Of a stretch of 64,000 nt of DNA, positions 1 to 10,104 are shown in pieces. The translations under genes were made by a program, and so were the position numbers. The stretch covers positions 1-64,000 of the forward strand of contig JAFEGJ010000009.1 in NCBI GenBank assembly GCA_018240015.1, written 5' to 3'. The notes below the pieces were generated by a model. The model was not told the origin of the DNA. It searched no databases and saw nothing but the letters and a program-made list of their open reading frames with translations. Position 1 is the stretch's first letter, and the number at the start of each line of letters is the position of its first letter. This DNA is from Verrucomicrobiota bacterium (GTDB lineage: Bacteria; Chlamydiota; Chlamydiia; Chlamydiales; Rhabdochlamydiaceae).

Positions 1-935
1 ACGATCATCCGCACACGGTTATGCATCCATCCGTGGCGCCAAAGCTGCCGCATACCAGCATCCACGATGGGATAGCCTGTCATCCCCTTTTGCCACTTTC
101 GCAATACTGCAGCATTTTTCATCCAGGGAAAGTTCTCAAAACTCTCGCGCAGCGGTCGCAGCGGGGTTTTCGGAAAAGCTGCCAGCAAGTGATGAGCAAA
201 CTCGCGCCAGGCAATTTGCCTCTGAAATGCGGGGTACTTCTCTGCAGCGTGCCACACTTGGCGTGGAGAAATCTCCCCAAAGTGCAGGTGTGGAGAAAGG
301 AGAGACGTGCCACCCACGGCTGGGAAGTCGCGATTTTTAGCATAATGCCGCGCGTTCTTGCTTAAGAAAGAGCGTAGCTGTTTGAGCGCCTCTTCTTCCC
401 CCGGCTTCCAGGGAAATTCATCATACCAATGGATACGCGGGAGGAGTTTGAGATTTTTGACTTCTAAAGAAGAGACTCCTCTCACCCAATTCGGACGAGT
501 CTGCGGCAAAGGCTTTGGGATATCTACCTTTTGGAGGGCTTTGTAAAAAGGGGTAAAAACTTGGTACGTACGCACGTGAGAAGGAGGACAAAGAAGATGT
601 CCGTTGAAGGCCTCTGAGGGAAAATTTTTTAGAATTGTTTCATCCAGCTTCGAATGCCCCTGATGAAAGTAGACAGCCTCGGCATCAGTTTCATGCAAAA
701 GCCTCTTAAGCGTGCTGAGAACGGGACCTTTGCGGATAACGAGAGGAATTCTTTTTTTGAGCGCTTCTAAGGAATGATGGAGCCACCAGCGGCTTGCAGC
801 GCCGATCTCCCAAGGATGATCATCCTCAGACCAGATAAAAACGGGAAGAATGGGATGATCTGAAGCTGCATGAAGTGCGGGATGATCTCGTAGGCGTAGA
901 TCGTTTTGAAACCAGACTATGATTGGTTTGTTCAT
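1..935 (-). CDS. phrB: DNA photolyase (deoxyribodipyrimidine photo-lyase), 3' part cut by window edge
   Basis: An open frame runs on the minus strand from an ATG at 935 to the left edge with no stop, giving about 311 residues of N-terminal and central sequence. It starts MNKPIIVWFQNDLRLRDHPAL, the usual beginning of the antenna-binding Rossmann domain. Later segments match the FAD-binding helical domain: HLHFGEISPRQVW, WREFAHHLL, and the near-edge VDAGMRQLWRHGWMHNR, which is the conserved region lining the flavin and lesion pocket. The family repairs UV-induced cyclobutane pyrimidine dimers with blue-light energy; class I enzymes are about 470 residues, so roughly a third lies outside the window. 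The start is fixed by the family N-terminus; I see no strong ribosome site before it. It lies downstream of the DUF378 gene but is separated from it by a terminator-like hairpin. Confidence 0.9.
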   Translation of the reverse strand, partial: MNKPIIVWFQNDLRLRDHPALHAASDHPILPVFIWSEDDHPWEIGAASRWWLHHSLEALKKRIPLVIRKGPVLSTLKRLLHETDAEAVYFHQGHSKLDETILKNFPSEAFNGHLLCPPSHVRTYQVFTPFYKALQKVDIPKPLPQTRPNWVRGVSSLEVKNLKLLPRIHWYDEFPWKPGEEEALKQLRSFLSKNARHYAKNRDFPAVGGTSLLSPHLHFGEISPRQVWHAAEKYPAFQRQIAWREFAHHLLAAFPKTPLRPLRESFENFPWMKNAAVLRKWQKGMTGYPIVDAGMRQLWRHGWMHNRVRMI

Positions 936-945
936 AAATACAAAA

Positions 946-967
946 GCGAGTCCACAAAAGGACTCGC
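946..967 (-). terminator. Rho-independent terminator after the DUF378 gene
   Basis: A perfect 8-bp stem (GCGAGTCC and GGACTCGC) encloses a 6-base loop. On the minus strand it is followed by TTTTG and a T-rich stretch, and it begins 15 bases past the DUF378 stop. On the plus strand no T-run follows, so it serves the minus strand only. Confidence 0.75.
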
Positions 968-981
968 CTTAAAGAGATTGC

Positions 982-1236
982 TTATTTGCAGGATCCTTGG
1001 CCACCTTTTCCTGAGCCGCAGCCGCAAGAACCGCAGCACATGCATTTGCACTTGCTGAGGAATCCGAGGCTCCAAACGCCCGCAAGTCCAACAACGGAAT
1101 AAATCAAACGAGCTAGCCATGTGGTATTGCCTTTGGCGATCCAAGCTACCAAGTCAAATTGGAAAAAACCCCAAAGACCCCAGTTAAGAGCGCCAGCAAT
1201 GATAAGAATAAGCACTAAATAGTTAAGACATTTCAT
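982..1236 (-). CDS. DUF378 family small membrane protein
   Basis: An 84-residue protein that begins MKCLNYLVLILIIAGALNWG, has two hydrophobic helices (about residues 5-28 and 41-60) and ends in a cysteine- and glycine-rich tail with seven cysteines. The asparagine-tryptophan-glycine motif in the first helix and the overall layout are those of DUF378 proteins, whose function is not known. I chose the second ATG of the frame because AAGGAGGA lies eight bases before it. It is transcribed away from gatC. The same arrangement, a small membrane protein divergent from gatCAB, is the CT001-CT004 order of Chlamydia trachomatis, which supports both the call and the taxonomic placement. The Cys-rich tail could bind metal or form disulfides; that is inference. 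Confidence 0.85.
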   Translation of the reverse strand: MKCLNYLVLILIIAGALNWGLWGFFQFDLVAWIAKGNTTWLARLIYSVVGLAGVWSLGFLSKCKCMCCGSCGCGSGKGGQGSCK

Positions 1237-1298
1237 GATATATCCTCCTTTTCCCATCCTATCTGAAATTCAAACTTTACGCAAGAAACAGTTGCAGA

Positions 1299-1630
1299 AT
1301 GGAAATTTATACCTTAAAATGCATAGAACTTATGGGCGAAGAAGAATTCAAAAAACTCACCGAGCTTTGTCGTATTTCCTGCACTGAGGAAGAAAAACAA
1401 AATTTCCTCAGCAGCATTCGGCAAATTCTTGTCTATGTCGATCAGCTCAAGGAAGTTGACGTTGCCGGAGTCCCACCGTGCAATACGGTTTTAGAGACGC
1501 TCAGCAATGTTTTCAGGGAAGATATTCCTCAGCAGCCGCTATCTCGTGAAGCTTTCCTTGCCAACGCCCCGGCACACGTCGGTGGAATGATCCGTGTTCC
1601 TCCCGTCATTAAAAGCGCTGAGGAGTTTTG

Positions 1631-1631
<1 letters not shown>
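1299..1631 (+). CDS. gatC: Asp/Glu-tRNA amidotransferase subunit C
   Basis: The 110-residue product carries the GatC pattern: an N-terminal helix, then IRQILVYVDQLKEVDV, and a C-terminal stretch with FLANAPAHVGGMIRVPPVI, the segment that wraps around GatA and GatB in the amidotransferase. GatC has no catalytic residues; it stabilises the complex that converts Glu-tRNA(Gln) (and often Asp-tRNA(Asn)) to the amidated form. Chlamydiae are known to depend on this route. The start at 1299 gives a protein slightly longer than the usual ~100 residues; an internal ATG at 1332 (MGEEEF) is the alternative and neither has a clear ribosome site. Its stop overlaps the gatA start by one base (TGATG), so the genes are translationally coupled. 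Confidence 0.92.
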
Positions 1632-3053
<1,422 letters not shown>

Positions 3054-3067
<14 letters not shown>

Positions 3068-4499
3068 CGATTGGGTCCCCGTGATCGGCCTCGAGATCCA
3101 CGTACAATTAAAGACCCGCTCGAAAATTTTCGGCTCAGAGCCTTACCAATTTGGCAGCGAGCCCAACACCGACATCGGCGTTGTCTGCACTGGTCAGCCC
3201 GGCGCTCTTCCCACCTTTAACCGCGAAGCCCTCCATAAAGCCATCCGTTTTGGCTGCGCTATACACGCCAATATCGCCCGCTTTTGCCGCTTTGACCGCA
3301 AATCGTACTTCTATCCCGACAACCCCAAAAACTATCAAATCACCCAGTTCGATCATCCCATCGTCATCGGCGGCTACATCATCGCTGATGTCCAAGGAGA
3401 ACCCAAACATTTTAAGATCCACCACGCCCATCTCGAGGAAGATGCCGGAATGCTCAAGCACTTTTCTACCTTTTCGGGCGTCGACTACAACCGCGCCGGC
3501 GTTGGCCTTCTCGAGATCGTCTCCGAGCCCTGTATGCATTCTCCTAAAGATGCCTCCGCTTATGCACAATCCATCAAAGCCGTCATGGAATATATCGATG
3601 CCTCTGATTGCAACATGGAAGAGGGGTCGCTCCGCATCGATGCCAATATCTCCGTGCGCCGCAAAGATGAAACCAAGCTCCGTCCCAAAATCGAGATCAA
3701 GAACATGAACTCGTTTAGCAATATGGAACTGGCCATCGAAGCCGAAATCCGCCGCCAAATCCAGTACTATATAGCGCACCCCCACGAGCTCCTCACCTCA
3801 GGAACTTACCGCTTCGATACCGAAACTAACACCACAGTTCTCATGCGCGCCAAAGAAGGCGCCGAAGATTACCGCTACTTCCCCGAGCCTGACCTTCCGC
3901 CAATTCTTCTCACCGATGCCGAAATCGAAGCTATCCGCGCGTCTCTCCCCGAACTTCCCCATGACCGGTACAAACGCTATCTCACCACTCTTCAGCTCCC
4001 TGAGCAAAGCGCTGCCCTTCTCGTGGGAAATAAAAAACTCTCGGATTATTTCGAAGAAGCATTAAAACTCCATCCCAATGCGAAAAGCCTCTCCAATTGG
4101 ATCACCTCCGAATTTACAGGACGCCTCAAAGACACCGGCAAAAATCTCTGGGATACGATCCCCAGCACGCATGTTGCCGAGCTCGTTCGCCTCATCGATA
4201 AGGGCACCATCACAGGCAAGATTGCCAAAAGTGTTGCAGACGATATGCTCACTTCCGCGAAATCCCCCGAAGAAATCGTCAAAGCCAATCCCGATTATCA
4301 ACCAGTGAGCGATACATCCGCCATCGAGCCCCTCGTCGATCAAGTGCTCGCCGCTAATCCCGATGCCATAGCCGCCTACAAGCAAGGCAAGAAAAAGTCT
4401 TTTGCGTTCTTGGTGGGCGAAGTCATGAAACTGTGCCGCGGCAAAGCATCGCCGGCGGTGGTTAATGACCTGCTGCTCAAGAAAATTGATTTAATGTAG
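3054..4499 (+). CDS. gatB: Asp/Glu-tRNA amidotransferase subunit B
   Basis: A 481-residue GatB. It begins with the family motif VIGLEIHVQLKT, carries FDRKSYFYPDNPKNYQITQ in the cradle (kinase/transamidase) domain, EIKNMNSFSNME in the middle, and a C-terminal helical YqeY-like tail from about residue 330 that contacts tRNA. It activates the side-chain carboxylate of the mischarged residue with ATP and transfers the ammonia supplied by GatA. The start at 3054 is supported by AAGAGGAG at 3041-3048; the frame stays open further upstream inside gatA, but that extension has no family similarity. It is the last gene of the gatCAB operon. Confidence 0.97.
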
Positions 4500-4516
4500 A
4501 ATAAGAAGTCATTAAA

Positions 4517-5350
4517 ATGACAACCGCAATCACAGAAGAAGACTTCTCAACTCCTACTTTTGAACCTGTTTCTAGAGTTCATCAGTACTTGTACGATCGC
4601 TATGTCAAACACCGGATTGAGCTCCCTGATGTATACGGGGACCGAAAAGTCAATTACGACGAATGGAAAGGTCGCATTAAAGCTTCGATTGAAAACACAC
4701 TGCCTGTTTCTGAATTCAAGATCTCCTTTCATCGCAAAAGCTCGTTTGCTCCTTTGCAAATATTTTACAATTTTCTTCACAAACTCTGCCGCCAGATTAA
4801 CTACATTTGGAATGCACGACATATCCATGTTCAAGAAATCATCCCTGGTGTCTATCTAGGTGATCTCCGTGCTTTTGAGCAAATCGACAAAGACGGTTGG
4901 ATTAAATATAAAGGGATCCCTATCGCTAAAATTGATAGAGTCGTTACTTGTCTACGAAACAAAAATATAACCAATCCTCACATCCAGCAAATAACAATTC
5001 CGGTCGCTGATCGAAAAGATCGTTTTCAAGAACTTGTGGCCCATGCTTCGTCGCCCAGCCCACAAACTTTTTGGGACAATGATCCAACCCATGAAAGCTG
5101 GTTTGCCCATTCTTATACTTTTATCCAAGATGCTCTCAATGCTGACCAAAAAGTTCTCATCCATTGCCGTGGAGGCGTATCCAGGAGCCCGACCGTTCTT
5201 ATCGCTTATCTGATGAAGGAATTTGGCGTCACGCATGACCAAGCTCTGAATTATGTACGTTCACGCCGCCGTGGCGTTGATCCCAATATTGGCTTCCGAG
5301 CAGGACTCCAAGAATATAACAACCGACTGAAAAGTATTCCCACTAGTTAG
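4517..5350 (+). CDS. Dual-specificity protein phosphatase family protein
   Basis: A 277-residue protein whose C-terminal ~165 residues form a dual-specificity phosphatase domain. The P-loop is HCRGGVSRS, with nucleophile C217 and R223, followed by the helix PTVLIAYLM. The upstream block HIHVQEIIPGVYLGDLRAF matches the usual DSP entry strand, and D165 or D168 in VADRKDR is the likely general acid, though it lies further from the cysteine than is typical because of an insertion. The first ~100 residues are not recognised. Such enzymes remove phosphate from Ser/Thr and Tyr; in an intracellular bacterium the target could be bacterial or host, which cannot be told from sequence. It follows gatB by 17 bases in the same direction and overlaps the opposite-strand dehydrogenase by 8 bases at its end. 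Confidence 0.88.
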   Translation: MTTAITEEDFSTPTFEPVSRVHQYLYDRYVKHRIELPDVYGDRKVNYDEWKGRIKASIENTLPVSEFKISFHRKSSFAPLQIFYNFLHKLCRQINYIWNARHIHVQEIIPGVYLGDLRAFEQIDKDGWIKYKGIPIAKIDRVVTCLRNKNITNPHIQQITIPVADRKDRFQELVAHASSPSPQTFWDNDPTHESWFAHSYTFIQDALNADQKVLIHCRGGVSRSPTVLIAYLMKEFGVTHDQALNYVRSRRRGVDPNIGFRAGLQEYNNRLKSIPTS

Positions 5351-6398
5351 CTTTAAGAGACGACATATCAATGGAAAAGCGATACTTCACATCGGATTTT
5401 AGCGTTCGCTCGTAAGCCTCATTCACTTTCTGAATGGGGATCACCTCGACATCAGCCGTAATATTGTGCTTTCCGCAAAAGTCGAGCAGCTCTTGTGTCT
5501 GAGCAACTCCTCCAATCATCGAGCCAGAAAGGCAATGACGGCCAAAAATGAGTGCAAAGGGAGAAACTGACAGAGGACTCGGAGCCGCACCGACGAGTGT
5601 CAAATCTCCATCCACGCGCAGAAGGTTCAGATAAGCATTGATGTCATGGTCCGTCGGAATGGTATCCAAGATAAAATCAAAACTCCCCCGATGCTTCTCC
5701 ATCTGAGCCTTGTCTTTTGAAATAACCACCTCATCTGCACCCAGACGCAGAGCATCCTCTTTTTTTCCTGGCGATGAAGTGATAACCACGACATGCGCGC
5801 CCATCGCATGGGCAAGTTTAACTCCCATGTGACCCAAGCCTCCAAGACCAACGATACCCACTTTTTTTCCTTTCCCTACATTCCAGCGGCGCATAGGAGA
5901 ATACGTTGTGATGCCCGCACAAAGAAGAGGCGCAACGCCCGCTAAGTTGAGATGGGAAGGCACCTTCAACACAAAATGTTCGTCAACGACAATGCTCGTA
6001 CAGTAGCCGCCGTATGTCACACCGCCCAGATGCTTATCGACACCGTTATAGGTGAGAACTACTTTGGGACAGCATTGTTCTTCACCGGCTTTACAATAAG
6101 GGCATGTTCGATCTGAGTCGACCATGCAACCCACGCCCACAATATCTCCGGTCTTGAACTTCTTTACCGCTGCGCCAACGCCTGTCACCCGGCCCACAAT
6201 CTCGTGGCCAGGAACGATCGGATAAACGGTGGGCATAGCGCTCCATTCATTGCGGACTTGGTGGATATCGGAATGGCAAACACCGCAGAAGAGGATTTCA
6301 ATCTGAACATCGCGTTCCGTTACATCTCGACGCTTGATTTCTGTGAGTGCTAGCTGGGACGTGGCACTTGTTGCTGCGTAGGCTTTGGCTTTTTGCAT
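5343..6398 (-). CDS. Zinc-dependent alcohol dehydrogenase, cinnamyl/YahK type
   Basis: A 351-residue medium-chain dehydrogenase. Catalytic zinc ligands appear in FCGVCHSDIHQ (C41) and VPGHE (H65), with a third cysteine in LLCAGITTYSP, and the NAD(P) site is VGIVGLGGLGHMG. The order and spacing are those of the NADP-dependent aldehyde reductase group that includes YahK and cinnamyl alcohol dehydrogenases. The structural zinc loop is odd: the first of the four usual cysteines is aspartate (D96 in MVDSDRTCPYC), while the others (C99, C102, C110) remain. The start is supported by GGAGAGG before the ATG. The physiological substrate is unknown; reduction of aldehydes to alcohols is the usual activity. 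It converges on the phosphatase gene with an 8-base overlap. Confidence 0.92.
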   Translation of the reverse strand: MQKAKAYAATSATSQLALTEIKRRDVTERDVQIEILFCGVCHSDIHQVRNEWSAMPTVYPIVPGHEIVGRVTGVGAAVKKFKTGDIVGVGCMVDSDRTCPYCKAGEEQCCPKVVLTYNGVDKHLGGVTYGGYCTSIVVDEHFVLKVPSHLNLAGVAPLLCAGITTYSPMRRWNVGKGKKVGIVGLGGLGHMGVKLAHAMGAHVVVITSSPGKKEDALRLGADEVVISKDKAQMEKHRGSFDFILDTIPTDHDINAYLNLLRVDGDLTLVGAAPSPLSVSPFALIFGRHCLSGSMIGGVAQTQELLDFCGKHNITADVEVIPIQKVNEAYERTLKSDVKYRFSIDMSSLKAN

Positions 6399-6452
6399 GG
6401 ATGACCTCTCCTACCTTCCATATCTTCTTCGCAAAAACGTGTAAACAAAGAA

Positions 6453-6896
6453 CTAAAACAACTGACTTAATTTGCGCTTTAATAGTGCCAGTCCTTCCCA
6501 TGTCAAAGGTGCGGCTTGACCTACAAAGAGATTCCAAGCGGCTCTTGTTGCTACTGCACCACCTGACAGCCCCTGCGCACAATCAGTTATAACTTGCTGA
6601 AAAGTTAGTGTTAGTACCGCGGCTTCCAAATGGCGAGTCATTGGTCTTAGCTCAATAGGTAGACACTCTAAAAGCCCCGACCAATGATAAGCACATGCCC
6701 CCATGGAAAAACTCGCCGGTGAAAAGTAAGTCAAATATTCAGGCATGGTTAATTTAGGCAAAGCTAAGAAAATTAACTTGGCACTGGCACCCATCGTGCC
6801 AATCGATACTAACGCCTTTGATGCTGTATCATTTTTTGTTTTAAAGTCATGAATCATGCTTCCTAGATATGTTCCTAGTGTTACTCCTGTTGACAT
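6453..6896 (-). CDS. Hypothetical protein, possibly membrane-associated
   Basis: A 147-residue product I do not recognise. A very good ribosome site (AAGGAGG, five bases before the ATG) argues that it is a real gene. The middle third is moderately hydrophobic (around residues 28-50 and 61-75), which could be membrane segments, and the C-terminal end is basic. It is divergent from the LysR gene, and the shared intergenic region holds a dyad sequence that recurs in front of the efflux operon, so it may be under the same regulator. Nothing in it allows a functional call. Confidence 0.65.
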   Translation of the reverse strand: MSTGVTLGTYLGSMIHDFKTKNDTASKALVSIGTMGASAKLIFLALPKLTMPEYLTYFSPASFSMGACAYHWSGLLECLPIELRPMTRHLEAAVLTLTFQQVITDCAQGLSGGAVATRAAWNLFVGQAAPLTWEGLALLKRKLSQLF

Positions 6897-6948
6897 AAGT
6901 CCTCCTTGTTATGAGCCAATATTATCTCGCCCTCGTAGATTTAGAAAA

Positions 6949-6963
6949 ATTAATGTTCTTAAT
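6949..6963. promoter_or_regulatory. Putative LysR operator (ATTAA-N5-TTAAT), site 1
   Basis: A perfect interrupted dyad, ATTAA-TGTTC-TTAAT, lies 30 bases before the lysR start and in the divergent region shared with the 147-residue gene. It fits the LysR-box form T-N11-A with inverted symmetry. Almost the same 15 bases, including the non-palindromic centre TGTTC, occur at 8566-8580. LysR regulators commonly bind such sites next to their own gene. Confidence 0.55.
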
Positions 6964-6992
6964 TGCTGGCATTAGATATTCTTAGGGTGAAA

Positions 6993-7889
6993 ATGTTGGA
7001 TTTTCTCTACCTAAAATACTTCTGCGACGCAGTCAAGCTCGGCGGAATCACCGCCGCGGCCAAAGCGAATTTCGTCACGCAGTCAGCCGTCAGCCAAGGC
7101 ATTTCTAAGCTCGAAGGTCTTCTTGGTTATCCCCTGCTCGCAAGACACCCCAATCGATTCCGTTTAACACCCGCCGGTGAAAAAGCCTTCCAAGAGATGA
7201 GCGAGCTTTTAAAACGGACGCAAAGCATGCAAGAAAATCTTGCCGGCATCGGTTCTGCTTTGATTGGTGGTTTAGAGTTTGCGTGCACGTTTAGTTTTGC
7301 TTTATCTCTTCTCCCCTCCTATCTAAGAGAATTTCAACGCGCGCACCCGAGCGTTAAAATCAATGTCAAACTCTCGGGAAATTACGATGAGATCCGCCAG
7401 TTGCTAACCGTTGGAGTCATCGATTTTGCCATTCTGAAAAAACCGCCAGATTTTTCGGGGTTCGATGAAATTCCTTTATTTGAGAGTGAATTTGGCCTTT
7501 TTTGCAGCCCTGATTATGATGTAAAAAATCACGCTTTTATTCTCGCTGAGCCCGAAGAGACGCTACCCTTTAAAGAAGCCTACTTTCGTAAGTACAAAAA
7601 AGAACCCGCCGTTCTTCTTGAGGCTCGCAGTTGGATTGTGGCTGCAAAATTTGCCGAGGAAGGATTAGGAATCGGATATTTTCCAGAGTACATCACGCAT
7701 GGTCGTGAGAAATTCTTAATTCGGTGTGAGAAAGCCCTGAAACTCCCCTCTTTTCAAATGAGCGCCGTTTATCTCAAAGGCATGCGTCTGCGTAAAAGTA
7801 GCGAAATTTTTCTCTCGCTCTTAACTTCATCAATGCCAGATGCCCGCAATGGAGTTTTTGACTTTCATGCAGAGTCGAAGAGGAAATAG
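6993..7889 (+). CDS. LysR-family transcriptional regulator
   Basis: A 298-residue regulator. Residues 1-60 form the LysR winged helix-turn-helix (LKYFCDAVKLGGITAAAKA, then TQSAVSQGISKLEGLLG and PLLARHPNRFRLTPAG). The remainder is the two-lobed periplasmic-binding-protein-like effector domain, starting at LEFACTFSFALSLLPSYL. I start at the ATG at 6993; a TTG at 6963 in the same frame would add ten unrelated residues. It sits between two divergent genes and 0.75 kb upstream of the efflux operon, and the same dyad lies before it and before that operon, so control of efflux is a reasonable guess. Its 3' end overlaps the convergent 226-residue gene by 60 bases, which is unusual but does not disturb the domain. 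Confidence 0.92.
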   Translation: MLDFLYLKYFCDAVKLGGITAAAKANFVTQSAVSQGISKLEGLLGYPLLARHPNRFRLTPAGEKAFQEMSELLKRTQSMQENLAGIGSALIGGLEFACTFSFALSLLPSYLREFQRAHPSVKINVKLSGNYDEIRQLLTVGVIDFAILKKPPDFSGFDEIPLFESEFGLFCSPDYDVKNHAFILAEPEETLPFKEAYFRKYKKEPAVLLEARSWIVAAKFAEEGLGIGYFPEYITHGREKFLIRCEKALKLPSFQMSAVYLKGMRLRKSSEIFLSLLTSSMPDARNGVFDFHAESKRK

Positions 7890-8510
7890 TTCGATGGGAG
7901 CCACAGTTTCTAGCATGTCTAAATAGCCGACGGCCTTAGAAAATGTTTCATCGACTTTAAGAAGCTGTGAAAGCAACTCAGAATCTTCGCCGGTTATAGG
8001 CGGCGCCTTTTTTTTAATGCACTCTATTTCATGCTGAATCTCTTTGTGCACTTTTTTTATCCATAAGACGCGTGCTTTATCCAACTCATCATATGTAGGT
8101 GCAAATTCTTGATGGACAGGTGTATTCCCTATGATATTTGTCCACTCTCTTGCACAAGATTTATAAAGCGAAATCGATAATTCTGCTGCGCAACAAAACG
8201 CTCCGTAGACTATCAAAACCTTAGCGACGGGAGGAACAAGAAATGCACCGGCAAAGCCCCAACAACAATAACGAGTAGCTGTGTAGCCATCTTCCTCTTT
8301 ACTTTCTTTCTTTTTATATTCGATCAGAGCTTGCCTAAATTTAAGATTGCTTTCTTTGAACTTCTCTTGCAAAAGCACTCGACCTTTTTCAACCTCTTGA
8401 ATGTATGTGCAAAGTCGATCCATTGATGTTCCACAAACTTGCTGTAAAGGCTGCTTCACGATTTGTTGTTTACATTTCTCCGCCTGAAAAGATGCATAGA
8501 AACTGATCAT
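7830..8510 (-). CDS. Hypothetical protein with a paired hydrophobic segment (Inc-like layout)
   Basis: A 226-residue unrecognised protein. AAGGAGG lies five bases before the ATG, which supports the start. It has a helical N-terminal part, a single long hydrophobic stretch at about residues 80-112 (WGFAGAFLVPPVAKVLIVYG and following) that could form a hairpin of two helices, and a helical C-terminal half. Paired hydrophobic helices flanked by helical domains are typical of chlamydial inclusion membrane proteins, but this layout alone proves nothing. It is divergent from the efflux operon, with the second dyad in between, and its end overlaps lysR by 60 bases. Confidence 0.65.
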   Translation of the reverse strand: MISFYASFQAEKCKQQIVKQPLQQVCGTSMDRLCTYIQEVEKGRVLLQEKFKESNLKFRQALIEYKKKESKEEDGYTATRYCCWGFAGAFLVPPVAKVLIVYGAFCCAAELSISLYKSCAREWTNIIGNTPVHQEFAPTYDELDKARVLWIKKVHKEIQHEIECIKKKAPPITGEDSELLSQLLKVDETFSKAVGYLDMLETVAPIELFPLRLCMKVKNSIAGIWH

Positions 8511-8565
8511 AAACCCTCCTTATCAATCGGTTAGAGAGCTTAATCAATGCCTGAAAATTATCAAA

Positions 8566-8580
8566 ATTAATGTTCCTAAT
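8566..8580. promoter_or_regulatory. Putative LysR operator, site 2, before the efflux operon
   Basis: ATTAA-TGTTC-CTAAT differs from site 1 at a single base, in the right arm, and keeps the same central pentamer. It lies 67 bases before the GTG of the TolC-like gene and 56 bases before the divergent 226-residue gene. A possible -10 (TATGCT, 8600-8605) follows 20 bases downstream, so the site would sit at about -39, a usual activator position for LysR proteins. Confidence 0.5.
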
Positions 8581-8646
8581 CCGCGGTCTAAGAAAATCTT
8601 ATGCTAGAGCTGGCTAAAAAAATGTTTATCATTTATAGCCTGGTAT

Positions 8647-10104
8647 GTGAAGGCAAAATACTTAGGGCTCTTATTTTTATCTGGCTGCATGCCCGACAAA
8701 GCCGTTGTCGATCCCGATAGCTATGCGCCTGCCACATCACATGCCGTCTGGAAAAAACCCAGCAAAAGCGAAGAAAAAGCTCCCATCATCAATGAAGATA
8801 TCCCCCTCTCTCTTGCCGAAATCGTCGATATCGCCCTGCGCCTGAATCCAAGCACCAAATTAACATGGGCTCAAGCACGCTTCGCAGCTGCGCAATATGG
8901 CATTGCTCAGGCGCCTGATTTTCCGGAGATTGGAAGTACGTATTCCTACTCGAGAAGCCGCTCTTTTAGTTCTCCCAGTTCTACTTCGACGACAACAGGA
9001 ACCGGAGCTGCATCCACCTCTACGACAGCTGGCTCTGCCGTCGCAGCCCCCACGAAATTTTATTCCAGCCAGTGGGGCCCGCAGCTACAACTCACCTATA
9101 CGCTGCTCGACTTTGGACAAACCAGAAACTCCATTCTTGCTGCCAAACAAGCCCTCTATGAAGCCGATTTTACTCACAACCGCGAAATCCAAACCGTCAT
9201 TCAGACGGTGAGCGACGATTATTATAATCTTCTGTTCCAAAGAGCGCAGCTCAAAGCCTTTGAAGCCGATCTCGAAACTGCGCAAACGTCTTTTGATGCC
9301 GCGCAGCTCGGGCTCGATGCCGGCGTGAAAGATCTCTCCGATCTTCTCCAAGCCAAAACACAGCTACTCCAGATCCAAATCGACATCACATCGCAAAGAC
9401 AAAATATCGTCGTCGCGCAGTCGCAGCTTCTCACCGATATGGGCCTTTCTTCGCACCAAGCCATCCAAGTCGAAGAAATCCCTGCGATTCCCTCACTGGA
9501 TAAGATGACAGAAAACGCCGATGTGCTTCTCGCGATTGCCATGGAAAAACGGCAAGATTTACTTGCCGCAGAAGCTGCCGTCAAATCGCAGGAAGCCAAT
9601 GTCGATTTAGCCAGGAGCCAATTTTATCCTACGGTGGGCTACAGCCTCAACTACGGGCAAACCAACTTTGGTAAATTTGGCAAAGATCACTGCGATTGGC
9701 AGAGCTCTTTCACTTTGAGCTTCCCCATCTTCTCTGGCTTTTCGATGATCAATAATTTAAAAGCCGCCAAGGCCAAACAAGCCCAGGCCGAAGCTCAGTA
9801 CCGTCAAACCCAACTCACGGTCATTCAAGATATCACGACAGCCCACTCGGGCGTACGCACAACGTTTGATAATTTAAAAGTGACGGACGAGCTGCTCTCA
9901 GTTTCTCGCCAGGAATACGACGTGGCCCTTGCGCGCTACAAAGCGGGCGTCGGAAACATTTTAGAGCTCATGTCTGCGCAGAGTAGCCTCGCCGATGCTA
10001 GATCCACACAGGTGCAAGGCATCCGCGACTGGCTAACCTCGCTTGTCCAACTTAGCTTTGCAGCAGGAACACTTGAGCCTCCCTACATGAAGGAGGTCAA
10101 TTGA
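8647..10104 (+). CDS. Outer-membrane efflux lipoprotein, TolC/OprM type
   Basis: A 485-residue outer membrane factor. It starts at a GTG and has a lipoprotein signal with lipobox LSGC (C14), so it should be lipid-anchored like OprM. Two related halves follow, each with long helices, a β-barrel strand block (GPQLQLTYTLLDFGQTRNS and SSFTLSFPIFSGFSM) and the closing YKAGVGNILELMSAQ motif of this family. It forms the trimeric exit channel of a tripartite pump. A Ser/Thr/Ala-rich insertion at about residues 100-140 lies in the first half and is probably a surface loop. The last four bases overlap the AcrA-like gene, whose TTG start uses a ribosome site inside this gene. Confidence 0.93.
   Translation: MKAKYLGLLFLSGCMPDKAVVDPDSYAPATSHAVWKKPSKSEEKAPIINEDIPLSLAEIVDIALRLNPSTKLTWAQARFAAAQYGIAQAPDFPEIGSTYSYSRSRSFSSPSSTSTTTGTGAASTSTTAGSAVAAPTKFYSSQWGPQLQLTYTLLDFGQTRNSILAAKQALYEADFTHNREIQTVIQTVSDDYYNLLFQRAQLKAFEADLETAQTSFDAAQLGLDAGVKDLSDLLQAKTQLLQIQIDITSQRQNIVVAQSQLLTDMGLSSHQAIQVEEIPAIPSLDKMTENADVLLAIAMEKRQDLLAAEAAVKSQEANVDLARSQFYPTVGYSLNYGQTNFGKFGKDHCDWQSSFTLSFPIFSGFSMINNLKAAKAKQAQAEAQYRQTQLTVIQDITTAHSGVRTTFDNLKVTDELLSVSRQEYDVALARYKAGVGNILELMSAQSSLADARSTQVQGIRDWLTSLVQLSFAAGTLEPPYMKEVN

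Noticed and set aside
21-546. Two plus-strand open frames near the left edge (114 and 62 codons)
   Set aside because: They lie antisense to the clear photolyase frame and encode nothing recognisable.
3135-3785. A 216-codon minus-strand frame inside gatB
   Set aside because: It is antisense to conserved gatB sequence; long antisense frames are expected with this codon usage.
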